From Primorskyibacter aestuariivivens (GTDB taxonomy: Bacteria; Pseudomonadota; Alphaproteobacteria; Rhodobacterales; Rhodobacteraceae), in the NCBI RefSeq assembly GCF_028023675.1, contig NZ_JAQIOZ010000013.1, positions 62,001 through 126,000 of the forward strand: a stretch of 64,000 bases of DNA, read 5' to 3'. Below, piece after piece: positions 16,891 to 26,193 of this stretch. Below the pieces are notes generated by a model, which saw only the letters and a program-made list of their open reading frames with translations, was not told the DNA's origin and did not search any database. The position numbers and the translations under genes were made by a program. Position 1 is the first letter of the stretch. Each line of letters opens with the position of its first letter.

Positions 16891-18078
16891 TTGACGTTTA
16901 TTTTCGGAAAACCCTTCTATACCAAGATGCTAGGGGCCAGTATAATTGCCCTCGCCGCGAGCGCAGCCCATGCAGATTTCGTTATCAACGACGATTTGAT
17001 CGTCGATGGTTCGGCTTGTATCGGGTTCGATTGTGTAAACGGTGAAGCCTTTGGCTTCGATACGATCCGTCTCAAGGAAAACAACCTGCGGATTAAATTC
17101 GACGACACCTCAACTGCAGCCTCGTTTCCGCGCAACGACTGGCAACTGACCGCCAATGACAGCGCCAATGGTGGCGCGAGCAAATTCTCGATCGACGACA
17201 TCTCCGGGTCCCGGACGCCGTTCACCATCGAAGCCAATGCGCGCAGTCATTCGCTGTATGTTGACGATGGTGGCCGGATCGGGAGCCGTACTTCGACACC
17301 GTCGACCGAGATTCACACCGTTGACGGCGACACGCCCACACTGCGCCTGCAACAGGATGGATCATCGGGCTTTGCCCCGCAGACATGGGACGTGGCGGGC
17401 AACGAGACCAACTTTTTCATCCGTGACGTGACCAACGGTTCGACTCTGCCCCTGCGTATCCGCCCCGGCGCGCCCTCCAGCGCTGTCTTTATCGATACGG
17501 ACGGTGATGTGGGCCTTGGAACTGCAAGCCCGGATGCGCCGCTGGATGTTGAGGTTTCGGCGAATTTGAGCAATACCGAAGCTAATGTACTGATCAATAA
17601 CACCAACGCAACTGCAGCGCAGCGCCTTATGATGGTGATGTCAAACAATGGCGGCGCGGAAGTACAGTTGGAGAACCGTGCTTCCGGTGTGAAATGGAAC
17701 ATCCGTAATGCAAACGGAGGTCCCAACTTCTTGATCAATGATCCTGACAGCCCGAACACTGAACTGACCTTGACAGCTGCGGGTGATTTGCTTCTAGAAG
17801 GCAATTTCATATCAAACGGAACCACGCTCAATGTCCCGGACTATGTGTTCGCCGACGATTACGAGTTAATGCCAATCACACAGGTAGCTGATTTTATAAA
17901 GGAAAACCGGCATCTGCCAAACATTCCATCGGCGGCTGAGATTAATGCCGGGCATCTTGATCTGACCCGGATGCAGCTTTCGCTACTGGAAAAGGTGGAG
18001 GAGCTGACCCTCTACACCATTGAACAGGATGCGCGCATCAATGAGCTCACGCGTGAGCTTGAGACTCTGCGCAACTGA
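16891..18078 (+). CDS. Secreted fibre-like protein, paralogue B, with S74-like tail
   Basis: 395 residues beginning with TTG, supported by GGGGAG eight bases before it. A signal peptide ends at AHA. The mature N-terminal ~230 residues closely follow paralogue A (DDLIVDGSACIG, DCVNGEAFGFDTIRLKENNL, NDSANGG, NETNFFIRDVTNGS). After a second beta region the C-terminus is different: PDYVFADDYELMPI, FIKENRHLPNIPSA and a coiled-coil end (LLEKVEELTLYTIEQDARI). That tail is the type found at the end of many Bacteroidetes surface fibre proteins, next to or in place of the intramolecular chaperone of tail spikes. It probably drives trimerisation. It is divergent from the GT25 gene and is followed by a terminator. 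Confidence 0.75.
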   Translation: MTFIFGKPFYTKMLGASIIALAASAAHADFVINDDLIVDGSACIGFDCVNGEAFGFDTIRLKENNLRIKFDDTSTAASFPRNDWQLTANDSANGGASKFSIDDISGSRTPFTIEANARSHSLYVDDGGRIGSRTSTPSTEIHTVDGDTPTLRLQQDGSSGFAPQTWDVAGNETNFFIRDVTNGSTLPLRIRPGAPSSAVFIDTDGDVGLGTASPDAPLDVEVSANLSNTEANVLINNTNATAAQRLMMVMSNNGGAEVQLENRASGVKWNIRNANGGPNFLINDPDSPNTELTLTAAGDLLLEGNFISNGTTLNVPDYVFADDYELMPITQVADFIKENRHLPNIPSAAEINAGHLDLTRMQLSLLEKVEELTLYTIEQDARINELTRELETLRN

Positions 18079-18106
18079 TCCTCGCACCAAAAACAATTGA
18101 TGGGAC

Positions 18107-18133
18107 CCGGCGCTTGACGGTGCCGGTTTTTTT
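18107..18133 (+). terminator. Intrinsic terminator after fibre-like paralogue B
   Basis: CCGGC and GCCGG, ten bases apart, form a short stem followed directly by seven T residues. It lies about 30 bases after the stop and close to the stop of the convergent RTX gene. Confidence 0.65.
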
Positions 18134-18143
18134 GATGCGCGTG

Positions 18144-20729
18144 TTACACAAAGAAAAAGTCGTCCACTGTCAACGCGCCGGGAGCGATACCGACAATCAG
18201 GATGCTGCCGCCTTCGGGCAAGTCGATCAACGCGCCGTCAGGCGTTTGCAGTAAGTCCAGCGCAGCGAATGCCAGCCCCGGGGTGTTGATCTGAATATGA
18301 TCGATGCCTTGTTCGAAATCCGTGATCCTGTCGTCGCCCGCGAGCGCGTTGAACACAAAGGTGTCGGCTCCATCCCCGCCAGCAAGCGTGTCGTGGCCCT
18401 TGCCACCCGAGAGCCGGTCATTGCCCGCCCCGCCAGAGAGGAGGTCGCTGCCGGTGCCGCCGGAAAGCAGGTCGTGTCCGGTCCCACCCGATAGCGTGTC
18501 ACGCCCTCCACCCCCCGACAGGCTGTCGTTACCCGCGCCGCCACCAATTGCGTCATTGCCAAACCCCGCGGCCAGCACGTCATCGCCGTCCCCTCCGCCG
18601 ATGACGTCATTGCCGTCACCACCGCTTGCAGTGTCATTGCCGGTTCCGCTCCAGATCACGTCGTGACCCGCGCCCGCGCCTAACACATCATGCCCTACAC
18701 CGCTTGTCATTGTGTCGTTGCCGTCACCCGCCCCGAGCGTGTCATTGCCCAAACCGCCCCGCAAAAGGTCGTCATCCGCCCCGCCCCAGATCTGGTCATG
18801 ACCGCCCGCACCGCCTAGGCTATCGGCCCCGCCGCCGCCGCTGATCACGTCGCCGCCAGCCCCGCCCCCCAGAACGTCGTTGCCTGTTCCGCCTTCAAGC
18901 GTATCGCCGCCAAGCCCACCCCAAAGCGTGTCATGGCCGGAACCACCTCCCAGCATGTCATTCCCGTCACCGCCGATGAGCATATCGTTGCCATTGCCGC
19001 CCCCGAGCAAGTCGTTGCCCAGTTCGCCCCGCAAGAGATCAAACCCGTCGCCGCCCCAGAGTTGATCATCGCCTTCGGCCCCGGCCAAGGTGTCAGCACC
19101 GGAGCCACCACTCATGACGTCGTCAGTGGCGGAGCCAATGATCAAGTCATTCCCTGCAGTTCCGGAAATCACGCCTCCACCGGACGGCGGTAGAGGTGGC
19201 GGGGGGGGTGGCACTGTGATTGGGCCCAATGGCACGCGATCGGCCCAGGTGAAGCCGGGACCGGTGCCAAACAGGTCCGCCAGGGTAAGCGGTGCGCCAT
19301 TGGCCGCTGTGACATCCACCACCGTATCGCCGAAACTCAGCCGCGCGCCATTTGCCGTAGTGGTAAAGCCAAGCTGCCCCACGGAGCGCAGCATGGGAAA
19401 ATCCGACAGGTCCAGCACATCCTCGCCGGGGCGGAAGTCCAAAAGGTGATAGGTGCCTTGTGCGACGCTTAGTACAAATCGGTCCTGACCGATACCGCCT
19501 TGCAACGTCACCCCGGCATGTTCCGCAATCAGGATATCGTCCCCGGCGCCCCCGGAAAGGGTGGTGTTGCCGCTGGCCGCCTGCAAAAGGTCGTCTCCGG
19601 TCCCGCCAGACAGCAGGCCCGTTCCGCTTTGGAGGGCTGTCAGGGCAGACAGATCGATAGACAAGTGGTGGATGCCATGTTCCGTACCGCTGGTGACATA
19701 GATGCGCATCTCGTCGCCGATGACGGTGGCGGCGATGTCGGTGATGTTCATCAGCCCTGAGCCGCTACTATGGGCCACGGTGTCGAGATGCAGCAACCGT
19801 CCGTCCGGCAACAGGGTGAATAGGCTGAGCCCGTCATCCGCCCCGCCGACCACAACAAAGGCCCGGTTGTCGTGCTGCGCTACACCCATGGCGGTTACGC
19901 CGCCAAAACGGGTGGCAAGACCGTCGATTACATGGTCTGTGGGTTCAAGCGCGCCGCCTGATGTCAACCGCATCACCGAGAGTGAAGATGATCCCGCTGC
20001 ACCAAGCAGAACAAAACTGTGCCCAAAGGCCTCGATCACCTCCATGGCCGTCGGCGTGGCAATGCCAAGGCCGGATGCCGCGCCTTGCTGATCCGTCTGG
20101 GTGAGCGCACCGCTGGTGGCGTCGATCCGGTAGCTCGTGATACCTTGGCTGCTGTCATCGGCGACAAGCAAATAGGCCTGACCTCCTAGATGAACCGTTT
20201 CCAGGTCCACGGACGGTCCGACGTCGATCTGGGCCGATGCCCCTATGAAAACGAGGTCCCCGGCAGCATTCGTGCTGTAACCGCTCAGCTCTCCCGTTCC
20301 CTGATCGGCGAGATACACGAAATCTGTGCCGCCAATGCTGACGTCGATTGTGGCGACGACCCGGTCCGTTCCGCTGCGCAGGCCGGTTGCGGTTTCTAGC
20401 GTCGTGATCTGACCGTTGGCATCAAGCGCGTAGCATAAAAGATCGGTACCTGCCTCGCCGCCTATGACGATCTGGTTCGTGCCGCCGACAGTGAGCCAAC
20501 TGGCCAGCCCGTCCACTGCCTGGCTGATCCAACCGGGAAAATAGGCCCGGTCGGTCTCGACCGGAAGGTCGACGCCGTCAATGCGCCACGAGGTGATGCC
20601 GCCATGCGCACCCGTGGCCGCAAACAACTGAACACCGCCGCCCGGCAGAGTGATGATTTCCAAGTCCCGGATGTCACCATCCAGGGCGATGTCGCCCGTT
20701 GCGACATGCCCGTTTGATAAGATTTGCAT
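18144..20729 (-). CDS. RTX (hemolysin-type calcium-binding) protein with propeller-like N-terminus
   Basis: 861 residues. Residues 1-365 have recurring beta-blade patterns (FVYLADQGTGELSGY, AYLLVADDSSQGITSY, AFVVVGGADDGLSLFTL), as in lactonase-like beta-propellers. A first short RTX patch lies at about 370-415, then a proline hinge (PPPPPPLPP near residue 508). About 29 glycine-aspartate nonapeptides (GGxGxDxLx) follow from 521 to 789, and the C-terminus ends VDDFFFV after a DTFVF-type strand. That end is typical of type I secretion signals, so it is probably exported by an ABC/TolC system and folded by external calcium. No enzyme active site is recognised. No type I secretion genes occur in the window. 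Roles as a matrix or surface protein are guesses. Confidence 0.88.
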   Translation of the reverse strand: MQILSNGHVATGDIALDGDIRDLEIITLPGGGVQLFAATGAHGGITSWRIDGVDLPVETDRAYFPGWISQAVDGLASWLTVGGTNQIVIGGEAGTDLLCYALDANGQITTLETATGLRSGTDRVVATIDVSIGGTDFVYLADQGTGELSGYSTNAAGDLVFIGASAQIDVGPSVDLETVHLGGQAYLLVADDSSQGITSYRIDATSGALTQTDQQGAASGLGIATPTAMEVIEAFGHSFVLLGAAGSSSLSVMRLTSGGALEPTDHVIDGLATRFGGVTAMGVAQHDNRAFVVVGGADDGLSLFTLLPDGRLLHLDTVAHSSGSGLMNITDIAATVIGDEMRIYVTSGTEHGIHHLSIDLSALTALQSGTGLLSGGTGDDLLQAASGNTTLSGGAGDDILIAEHAGVTLQGGIGQDRFVLSVAQGTYHLLDFRPGEDVLDLSDFPMLRSVGQLGFTTTANGARLSFGDTVVDVTAANGAPLTLADLFGTGPGFTWADRVPLGPITVPPPPPPLPPSGGGVISGTAGNDLIIGSATDDVMSGGSGADTLAGAEGDDQLWGGDGFDLLRGELGNDLLGGGNGNDMLIGGDGNDMLGGGSGHDTLWGGLGGDTLEGGTGNDVLGGGAGGDVISGGGGADSLGGAGGHDQIWGGADDDLLRGGLGNDTLGAGDGNDTMTSGVGHDVLGAGAGHDVIWSGTGNDTASGGDGNDVIGGGDGDDVLAAGFGNDAIGGGAGNDSLSGGGGRDTLSGGTGHDLLSGGTGSDLLSGGAGNDRLSGGKGHDTLAGGDGADTFVFNALAGDDRITDFEQGIDHIQINTPGLAFAALDLLQTPDGALIDLPEGGSILIVGIAPGALTVDDFFFV
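18363..19169 (-). repeat. RTX nonapeptide repeat array in the propeller-RTX protein
   Basis: About 29 degenerate 27-base units encode GGxGxDxLx calcium-binding turns (residues 521-789). The repetition is at protein level, and codons differ between units. Confidence 0.85.
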
Positions 20730-20872
20730 GAGACCCCCGTGGTCACCTACCTTGGGGCAGGTTGAGCGAAATGAGAGGGCTGCACGCGGCGCGAAAATCA
20801 GGCGAAATCGCGCCCTTTACGACAGGTTTTCACAAAATACGAAGCGATGGGATGGCGGCTTTGTCACCGTAA

Positions 20873-22120
<1,248 letters not shown>

Positions 22121-22255
22121 CGAATTGTGCACGATGCCGACTGGCGTATTGCGTGTCGAGACCATTGGCTGACATCCGCCGTCATGACAAGCTTGTGCAA
22201 TGTTTTTCCGTGTGCGCCGTGATAAGTAGCCAGCAGCACTTTCGGAGAACAGGTT

Positions 22256-23641
22256 TTGCGCTTTGATCCTGAATTAGCTGAGTTTCGGTTCGGGTACGGG
22301 CTGTCGCCAACGCTTCCGGCGCCTGCCGACGCGAGGCAAATGCTGCAGAGGCTCATGCTTGATGATGCCGCCGCCGAGCGCTTTGTCATCCCCGGGTTTT
22401 CGTCAGTTCTGGACCGAATGCAGGCAATAAACGCGCTGCGGCGCAAACGGCGCAAATCACAGAGTGACAAGGCCGCGGAGGATTTCCTACGCGAACGACG
22501 AAAACTGGTTCGTCAAATGCGCCGGGATCAGTTGATCTGGATGGGGGCGACATTTGCTAGGCGCGCCTGGACGCGAGACGCCTTTCGAGAGCGGTTGGTG
22601 GCATTTTGGGCGAACCACTTCACCGTCCGCGGCAAAGGCAGTGTCACCCCCTGGGCAGTGACACCCTATATTGAAAGCACCATTCGCCCGCACCTCACGG
22701 GGACGTTCTCGGATATTTTGAAAAGTGCGATCAAATCTCCCTTGATGCTGCAATATCTTGACCAACGAAGCTCGCGCGGGCCGGGAAGCGAGGCTGCGCA
22801 ACGGATGGGCGGTCAAGCCGGTCTCAATGAAAATCTCGCGCGCGAGCTCCTTGAACTGCACACACTGGGTGTTGACGGACCATATACACAAACGGATGTG
22901 CGTGAACTGGCCGAGCTTTTGACGGGCCTCACGTTTCACCCCTCCAAGGGAACGCGTTTCAACAAAAAGGCCGTTGAACCCGGCTTTGAAACCGTTCTGG
23001 GCAAGCGCTATGGCGGGGATCCAGGCGATATGGCAGACATAGACGCGGTGCTCGAAGATCTCGCCGTTCATCCCGCAACGGCCAAGCACATCGGGCGCAA
23101 GCTGGCGGTGCATTTTGTGTCCGACACACCCTCACCGGACCTTGTCGAGGCGTTGCAACAAAGCTTTTCCGAGACCGGTGGCGATCTCATAGCGCTCTAT
23201 GAAACATTGCTGTACCACCCGTCCTCATGGGACCCTTCCGCTGGCAATATCCGTCCGCCGCTGGACTGGGTTTCGGCAGTAATCCGCGCTCTTGCCGTAC
23301 CGCCCGCAAGACTAACCCCTGCCAAGAACGATACCTTTTTCAACAGACTGCCCGAGGCGCTGGCTCGCATGGGGCAGCCATACGAGCAACCACCCGGACC
23401 TGACGGTTGGCCGGAAGAGGACGCAGGTTGGTTGACTCCGCAAGCTCTGGCTGCACGGCTGCAGTGGGCAATTGGCGCACCGCAATTGATGGGTGGAGAT
23501 TTGCCGGACCCTCGGGTCTTTGTGAATACGGCCCTTGGTACGCGGGTCCATGAGCGATTGCGATTTGCAGCCCATGCCGCCGAAACGCGCGCCGATGGCA
23601 TAGGGCTGATCCTCGTGTCGCCGGAATTTCTGAGGAGTTGA
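22256..23641 (+). CDS. DUF1800 family protein
   Basis: 461 residues with the marks of DUF1800: ERLVAFWANHFTVRGKG near residue 120, LNENLARELLELHTLGVDG near residue 190 followed by YTQTDVRELAELLTGLTF, and HIGRKLAVHFVSDTPSPDLV near residue 280. The biochemical role of the family is unknown; members nearly always sit before a DUF1501 gene, as here. The start is TTG at 22256 with GGAG eight bases upstream. No signal peptide is visible. Its stop lies five bases before the next start, so the pair is one translational unit. It may assist export or maturation of the partner, which is only an inference from the constant pairing. Confidence 0.9.
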   Translation: MRFDPELAEFRFGYGLSPTLPAPADARQMLQRLMLDDAAAERFVIPGFSSVLDRMQAINALRRKRRKSQSDKAAEDFLRERRKLVRQMRRDQLIWMGATFARRAWTRDAFRERLVAFWANHFTVRGKGSVTPWAVTPYIESTIRPHLTGTFSDILKSAIKSPLMLQYLDQRSSRGPGSEAAQRMGGQAGLNENLARELLELHTLGVDGPYTQTDVRELAELLTGLTFHPSKGTRFNKKAVEPGFETVLGKRYGGDPGDMADIDAVLEDLAVHPATAKHIGRKLAVHFVSDTPSPDLVEALQQSFSETGGDLIALYETLLYHPSSWDPSAGNIRPPLDWVSAVIRALAVPPARLTPAKNDTFFNRLPEALARMGQPYEQPPGPDGWPEEDAGWLTPQALAARLQWAIGAPQLMGGDLPDPRVFVNTALGTRVHERLRFAAHAAETRADGIGLILVSPEFLRS

Positions 23642-23646
23642 CGGAA

Positions 23647-24903
23647 ATGACGCTAAGCCGCCGTTCGGTCCTGTTAAAGTCTCTGGCTCTTGGCTGCACG
23701 GCAGCCGCCAGCCCGTTTGTTACGCCTGTCAGTTTCGCGTCGGCACCGTGGGACAATCGGTTGGTGGTCATTTTGTTACGTGGCGGTATGGACGGATTGG
23801 ATGTCGTACGGCCCGTAGGCGATAGGGATTTTGCACGTCTTCGCAGTGGCACCGGAGATAATCATGCCGAGCAATCTGTCGATCTTGATGGCTTCTTCGC
23901 AGCCCATCCCAGTGTGAATTCGCTGATGCCCCTTTGGTCGGCTGAAGAATTGGGGTTTGTCCATGCCGTTTCCACTCCGTACCGGGGAAAACGCAGCCAC
24001 TTTGATGGCCAGGACATGCTGGAAGCCGGAACGGGTCAAGCGGTCGGCAGCCGCCTGCGCAACGGTTGGCTTAATCGTCTCCTGCAAGTCGTTGGAGTTG
24101 AGGATGCCCAGACTGCCTTTGCTTTGGGGCATGACAACCAGATCGTGCTGTCCGGACAGGCCCCTTACTCCAGATGGTCGCCAGATGCGAATTTAAACGT
24201 ATCACCGCAAACCATGGCGCTGGCCAAATCGATTATGTCCGGCGATCCGATGTTGGCTTCGGCACTTGAGCAGGCGCAGGAGCTTGCAATGGGTGAACTG
24301 TCCGGAGCGGTGGTGCCAGAGATTGATGAAAATGGGCGACCTGTCGGACGCGAGCCAGGCATGAATGGTAGTATGGACATGCAGGCTGCGCGCCCCAAGC
24401 TAGACAGCTCCGGGCATGTGGCTTTGGCGCGCTATGCTGGATGGCAACTGTCGGGCAGCGCACGGATCGCTGCGTTTTCTCTCAACGGTTGGGACACGCA
24501 TCGCCGCCAGGACGTCGCATTACCTCGTTCGGTAACGAAACTTGCTGATATCCTGATTGCGCTGAAAGAAGAGTTGGGACCGATTTGGGATAGAACAGCG
24601 GTTCTGGCTGTCACGGAATTCGGGCGTACAGTGCGACTAAACGGAACCAAGGGAACGGATCATGGCACCGGTGGCGCGATGTTGTTCGCGGGGGGGGCTT
24701 TGAACGGCGGGCGCGTGGTGAGCGACTGGCCGGGGCTGGCCGAGCGCGATCTCTACGAGGGGCGTGACCTGATGCCGACGCGTGATTTGCGCGCCCATGC
24801 GGCATGGGTCATTCGGGACCTGTTCGGTCTGTCCGTGGATGATCTGGAAAGGAGCGTCTTCCCTGGGCTTGATATGGGGCCGCGGTCCGGGTTGTTGATC
24901 TGA
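23647..24903 (+). CDS. DUF1501 family protein with Tat signal
   Basis: 418 residues. The N-terminus has a twin-arginine signal (LSRRSVLLKSLALGCTAAA), so the protein is probably exported folded, often a sign of a metal cofactor. The body has the DUF1501 pattern: LRGGMDGLDVV, FDGQDMLEAGTG, NGWDTHRR, LAVTEFGRTVRLNG and GTDHGTGGAMLFAGG. As I recall, DUF1501 belongs to the alkaline-phosphatase-like superfamily that also contains sulfatases, so a hydrolase acting on phosphate or sulfate esters outside the cytoplasm is possible. The ATG at 23647 is preceded by GAGGAG; a TTG at 23638 overlaps the DUF1800 stop. Its placement beside sulfated-glycan genes is suggestive only. Confidence 0.9.
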   Translation: MTLSRRSVLLKSLALGCTAAASPFVTPVSFASAPWDNRLVVILLRGGMDGLDVVRPVGDRDFARLRSGTGDNHAEQSVDLDGFFAAHPSVNSLMPLWSAEELGFVHAVSTPYRGKRSHFDGQDMLEAGTGQAVGSRLRNGWLNRLLQVVGVEDAQTAFALGHDNQIVLSGQAPYSRWSPDANLNVSPQTMALAKSIMSGDPMLASALEQAQELAMGELSGAVVPEIDENGRPVGREPGMNGSMDMQAARPKLDSSGHVALARYAGWQLSGSARIAAFSLNGWDTHRRQDVALPRSVTKLADILIALKEELGPIWDRTAVLAVTEFGRTVRLNGTKGTDHGTGGAMLFAGGALNGGRVVSDWPGLAERDLYEGRDLMPTRDLRAHAAWVIRDLFGLSVDDLERSVFPGLDMGPRSGLLI

Positions 24904-24987
24904 CCGCGTATCACCGTACGCTGTAGTCAGATTAAGGAAATCTTACGCAGATAGTGTTTCGGAAATTCCATTCCGAAAGGGCACCCC

Positions 24988-26115
24988 ATGTCGCAATCCG
25001 AACGCTTGTCGCTGCCATATCTGCAACCGTCTCAGGCGCAAAAGCACGTCACCCATAATGAGGCATTGCAGCGCCTCGACATCCTTGTGCAGCTGGCCGC
25101 CGAAGAGTTTAACGCCATAACGCCGCCTGCGCTGCCGGTTGACGGGGCAATCTACGCGTTGGGAGCGGCTCCGACCGGGGATTGGGCCGGGCATGGCGAT
25201 GAACTTGCGGCCTGGTCCGGGAATGGCTGGATCTTCATTGTTCCGCAGGAAGGGTGGCAGGCGCTGGATAAATCCAACGGTGTGCTGAAATTGCGTACCG
25301 ACACTGGATGGGAAGACCTCCTGAGTACCGAGTTGAACAATCTGGTCGGGGTGGGCGTCAATACCAGCCACGACAGCACCAATCGTTTGTCGGTCTCGGC
25401 GCCAGCGACGCTGTTGAACCACGAAGGGGCGGGGCATCAGCTCAAGCTCAACAAGGCATTGGCCACGGATACGGGGAGCCTGTTGTTTCAGACGGCTTGG
25501 TCTGGCCGGGCCGAGATGGGTACGACAGGAAGCGACGATTTCGCCATCAAGGTCAGTGCGGACGGGGCGTCCTGGACAACAGCGCTGAGCTTTGATTCAG
25601 GCAACGCGACGGTGTCCGGAGGGGCGGTGCAGCAGGATGCGCAGGACGTGACGCCGGGGCGGTTGGCGCGTGCGGATTACGCCTATGGCCCCGGCAACCT
25701 TCTGAATGCGGTGTCGCAGGCCGGCGGTGTGCCCAATGGCGGGGTGATCGAACGGGGCAGCAATGCCAATGGCGAATTCGTCCGCTTTGCCGACGGCACC
25801 CAGTTCTGTTGGGTCACGGGGGTCAACATGGGGTCGATCCTTGCGACCGGGAATGGCACATGGGCCAACCCGTACCGGACCAATGCTGTTTCGCTTAACT
25901 GGCCGGTTGCCTTTGTTCAGTCACCGGCGGCATCGCTGAGTTTTGGACCGAGCATTCAGGGGGGCGTTCCGCTGGAAGCGCGGGGGCTTCTGCTCAACGG
26001 CTATGAGCCGCCGGAGGCAACAGGCTGGGAGTACATCCGCGTGTCCCGTATGGGGGACAGCAATTTCGATGTCGATATCATCCTCTCGGCGATGGCCGTC
26101 GGACGCTGGTTCTGA
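24988..26115 (+). CDS. DUF2793 domain protein (tail-fibre-like)
   Basis: 375 residues. The N-terminal ~110 residues are DUF2793: RLSLPYLQPSQAQKHVTHNE, ALQRLDILVQL and GWIFIVPQEGW. The rest is beta-rich, with an ERGSNANGEFVRFADGTQFC segment near residue 250 that is common at the C-termini of phage and bacterial fibre proteins. The family occurs in phages and in Rhodobacteraceae genomes. No signal peptide is seen. AAAGGG precedes the ATG. No other phage gene lies nearby, so it may be a domesticated fibre or an adhesin. It is 84 bases after the DUF1501 gene and convergent with manC. Confidence 0.8.
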   Translation: MSQSERLSLPYLQPSQAQKHVTHNEALQRLDILVQLAAEEFNAITPPALPVDGAIYALGAAPTGDWAGHGDELAAWSGNGWIFIVPQEGWQALDKSNGVLKLRTDTGWEDLLSTELNNLVGVGVNTSHDSTNRLSVSAPATLLNHEGAGHQLKLNKALATDTGSLLFQTAWSGRAEMGTTGSDDFAIKVSADGASWTTALSFDSGNATVSGGAVQQDAQDVTPGRLARADYAYGPGNLLNAVSQAGGVPNGGVIERGSNANGEFVRFADGTQFCWVTGVNMGSILATGNGTWANPYRTNAVSLNWPVAFVQSPAASLSFGPSIQGGVPLEARGLLLNGYEPPEATGWEYIRVSRMGDSNFDVDIILSAMAVGRWF

Positions 26116-26128
26116 CCAGTCCGGAAGC

Positions 26129-26159
26129 TGCGAGCCCGGCAGACGCGCCGGGCTTCGCA
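26129..26159. terminator. Convergent hairpin, probable terminator
   Basis: TGCGAGCCCGGC, loop AGACGC, then GCCGGGCTTCGCA pairs over 12 positions with one bulged base. It lies between convergent stops. There is no T-run, so termination may be weak or factor-assisted. Confidence 0.5.
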
Positions 26160-26193
26160 TATGCGGGGTGTCAATCGCTGACTGAACTCGTGG

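Noticed and set aside
18363-19169. Regular repeats considered as a CRISPR array or minisatellite
   Set aside because: The units are degenerate at DNA level, keep a 9-codon frame and encode calcium-binding turns; no constant repeat with unique spacers.
24988-26115. DUF2793 gene considered as gene transfer agent or prophage component
   Set aside because: No other tail or head gene is adjacent; the domain alone is not evidence of a phage region.
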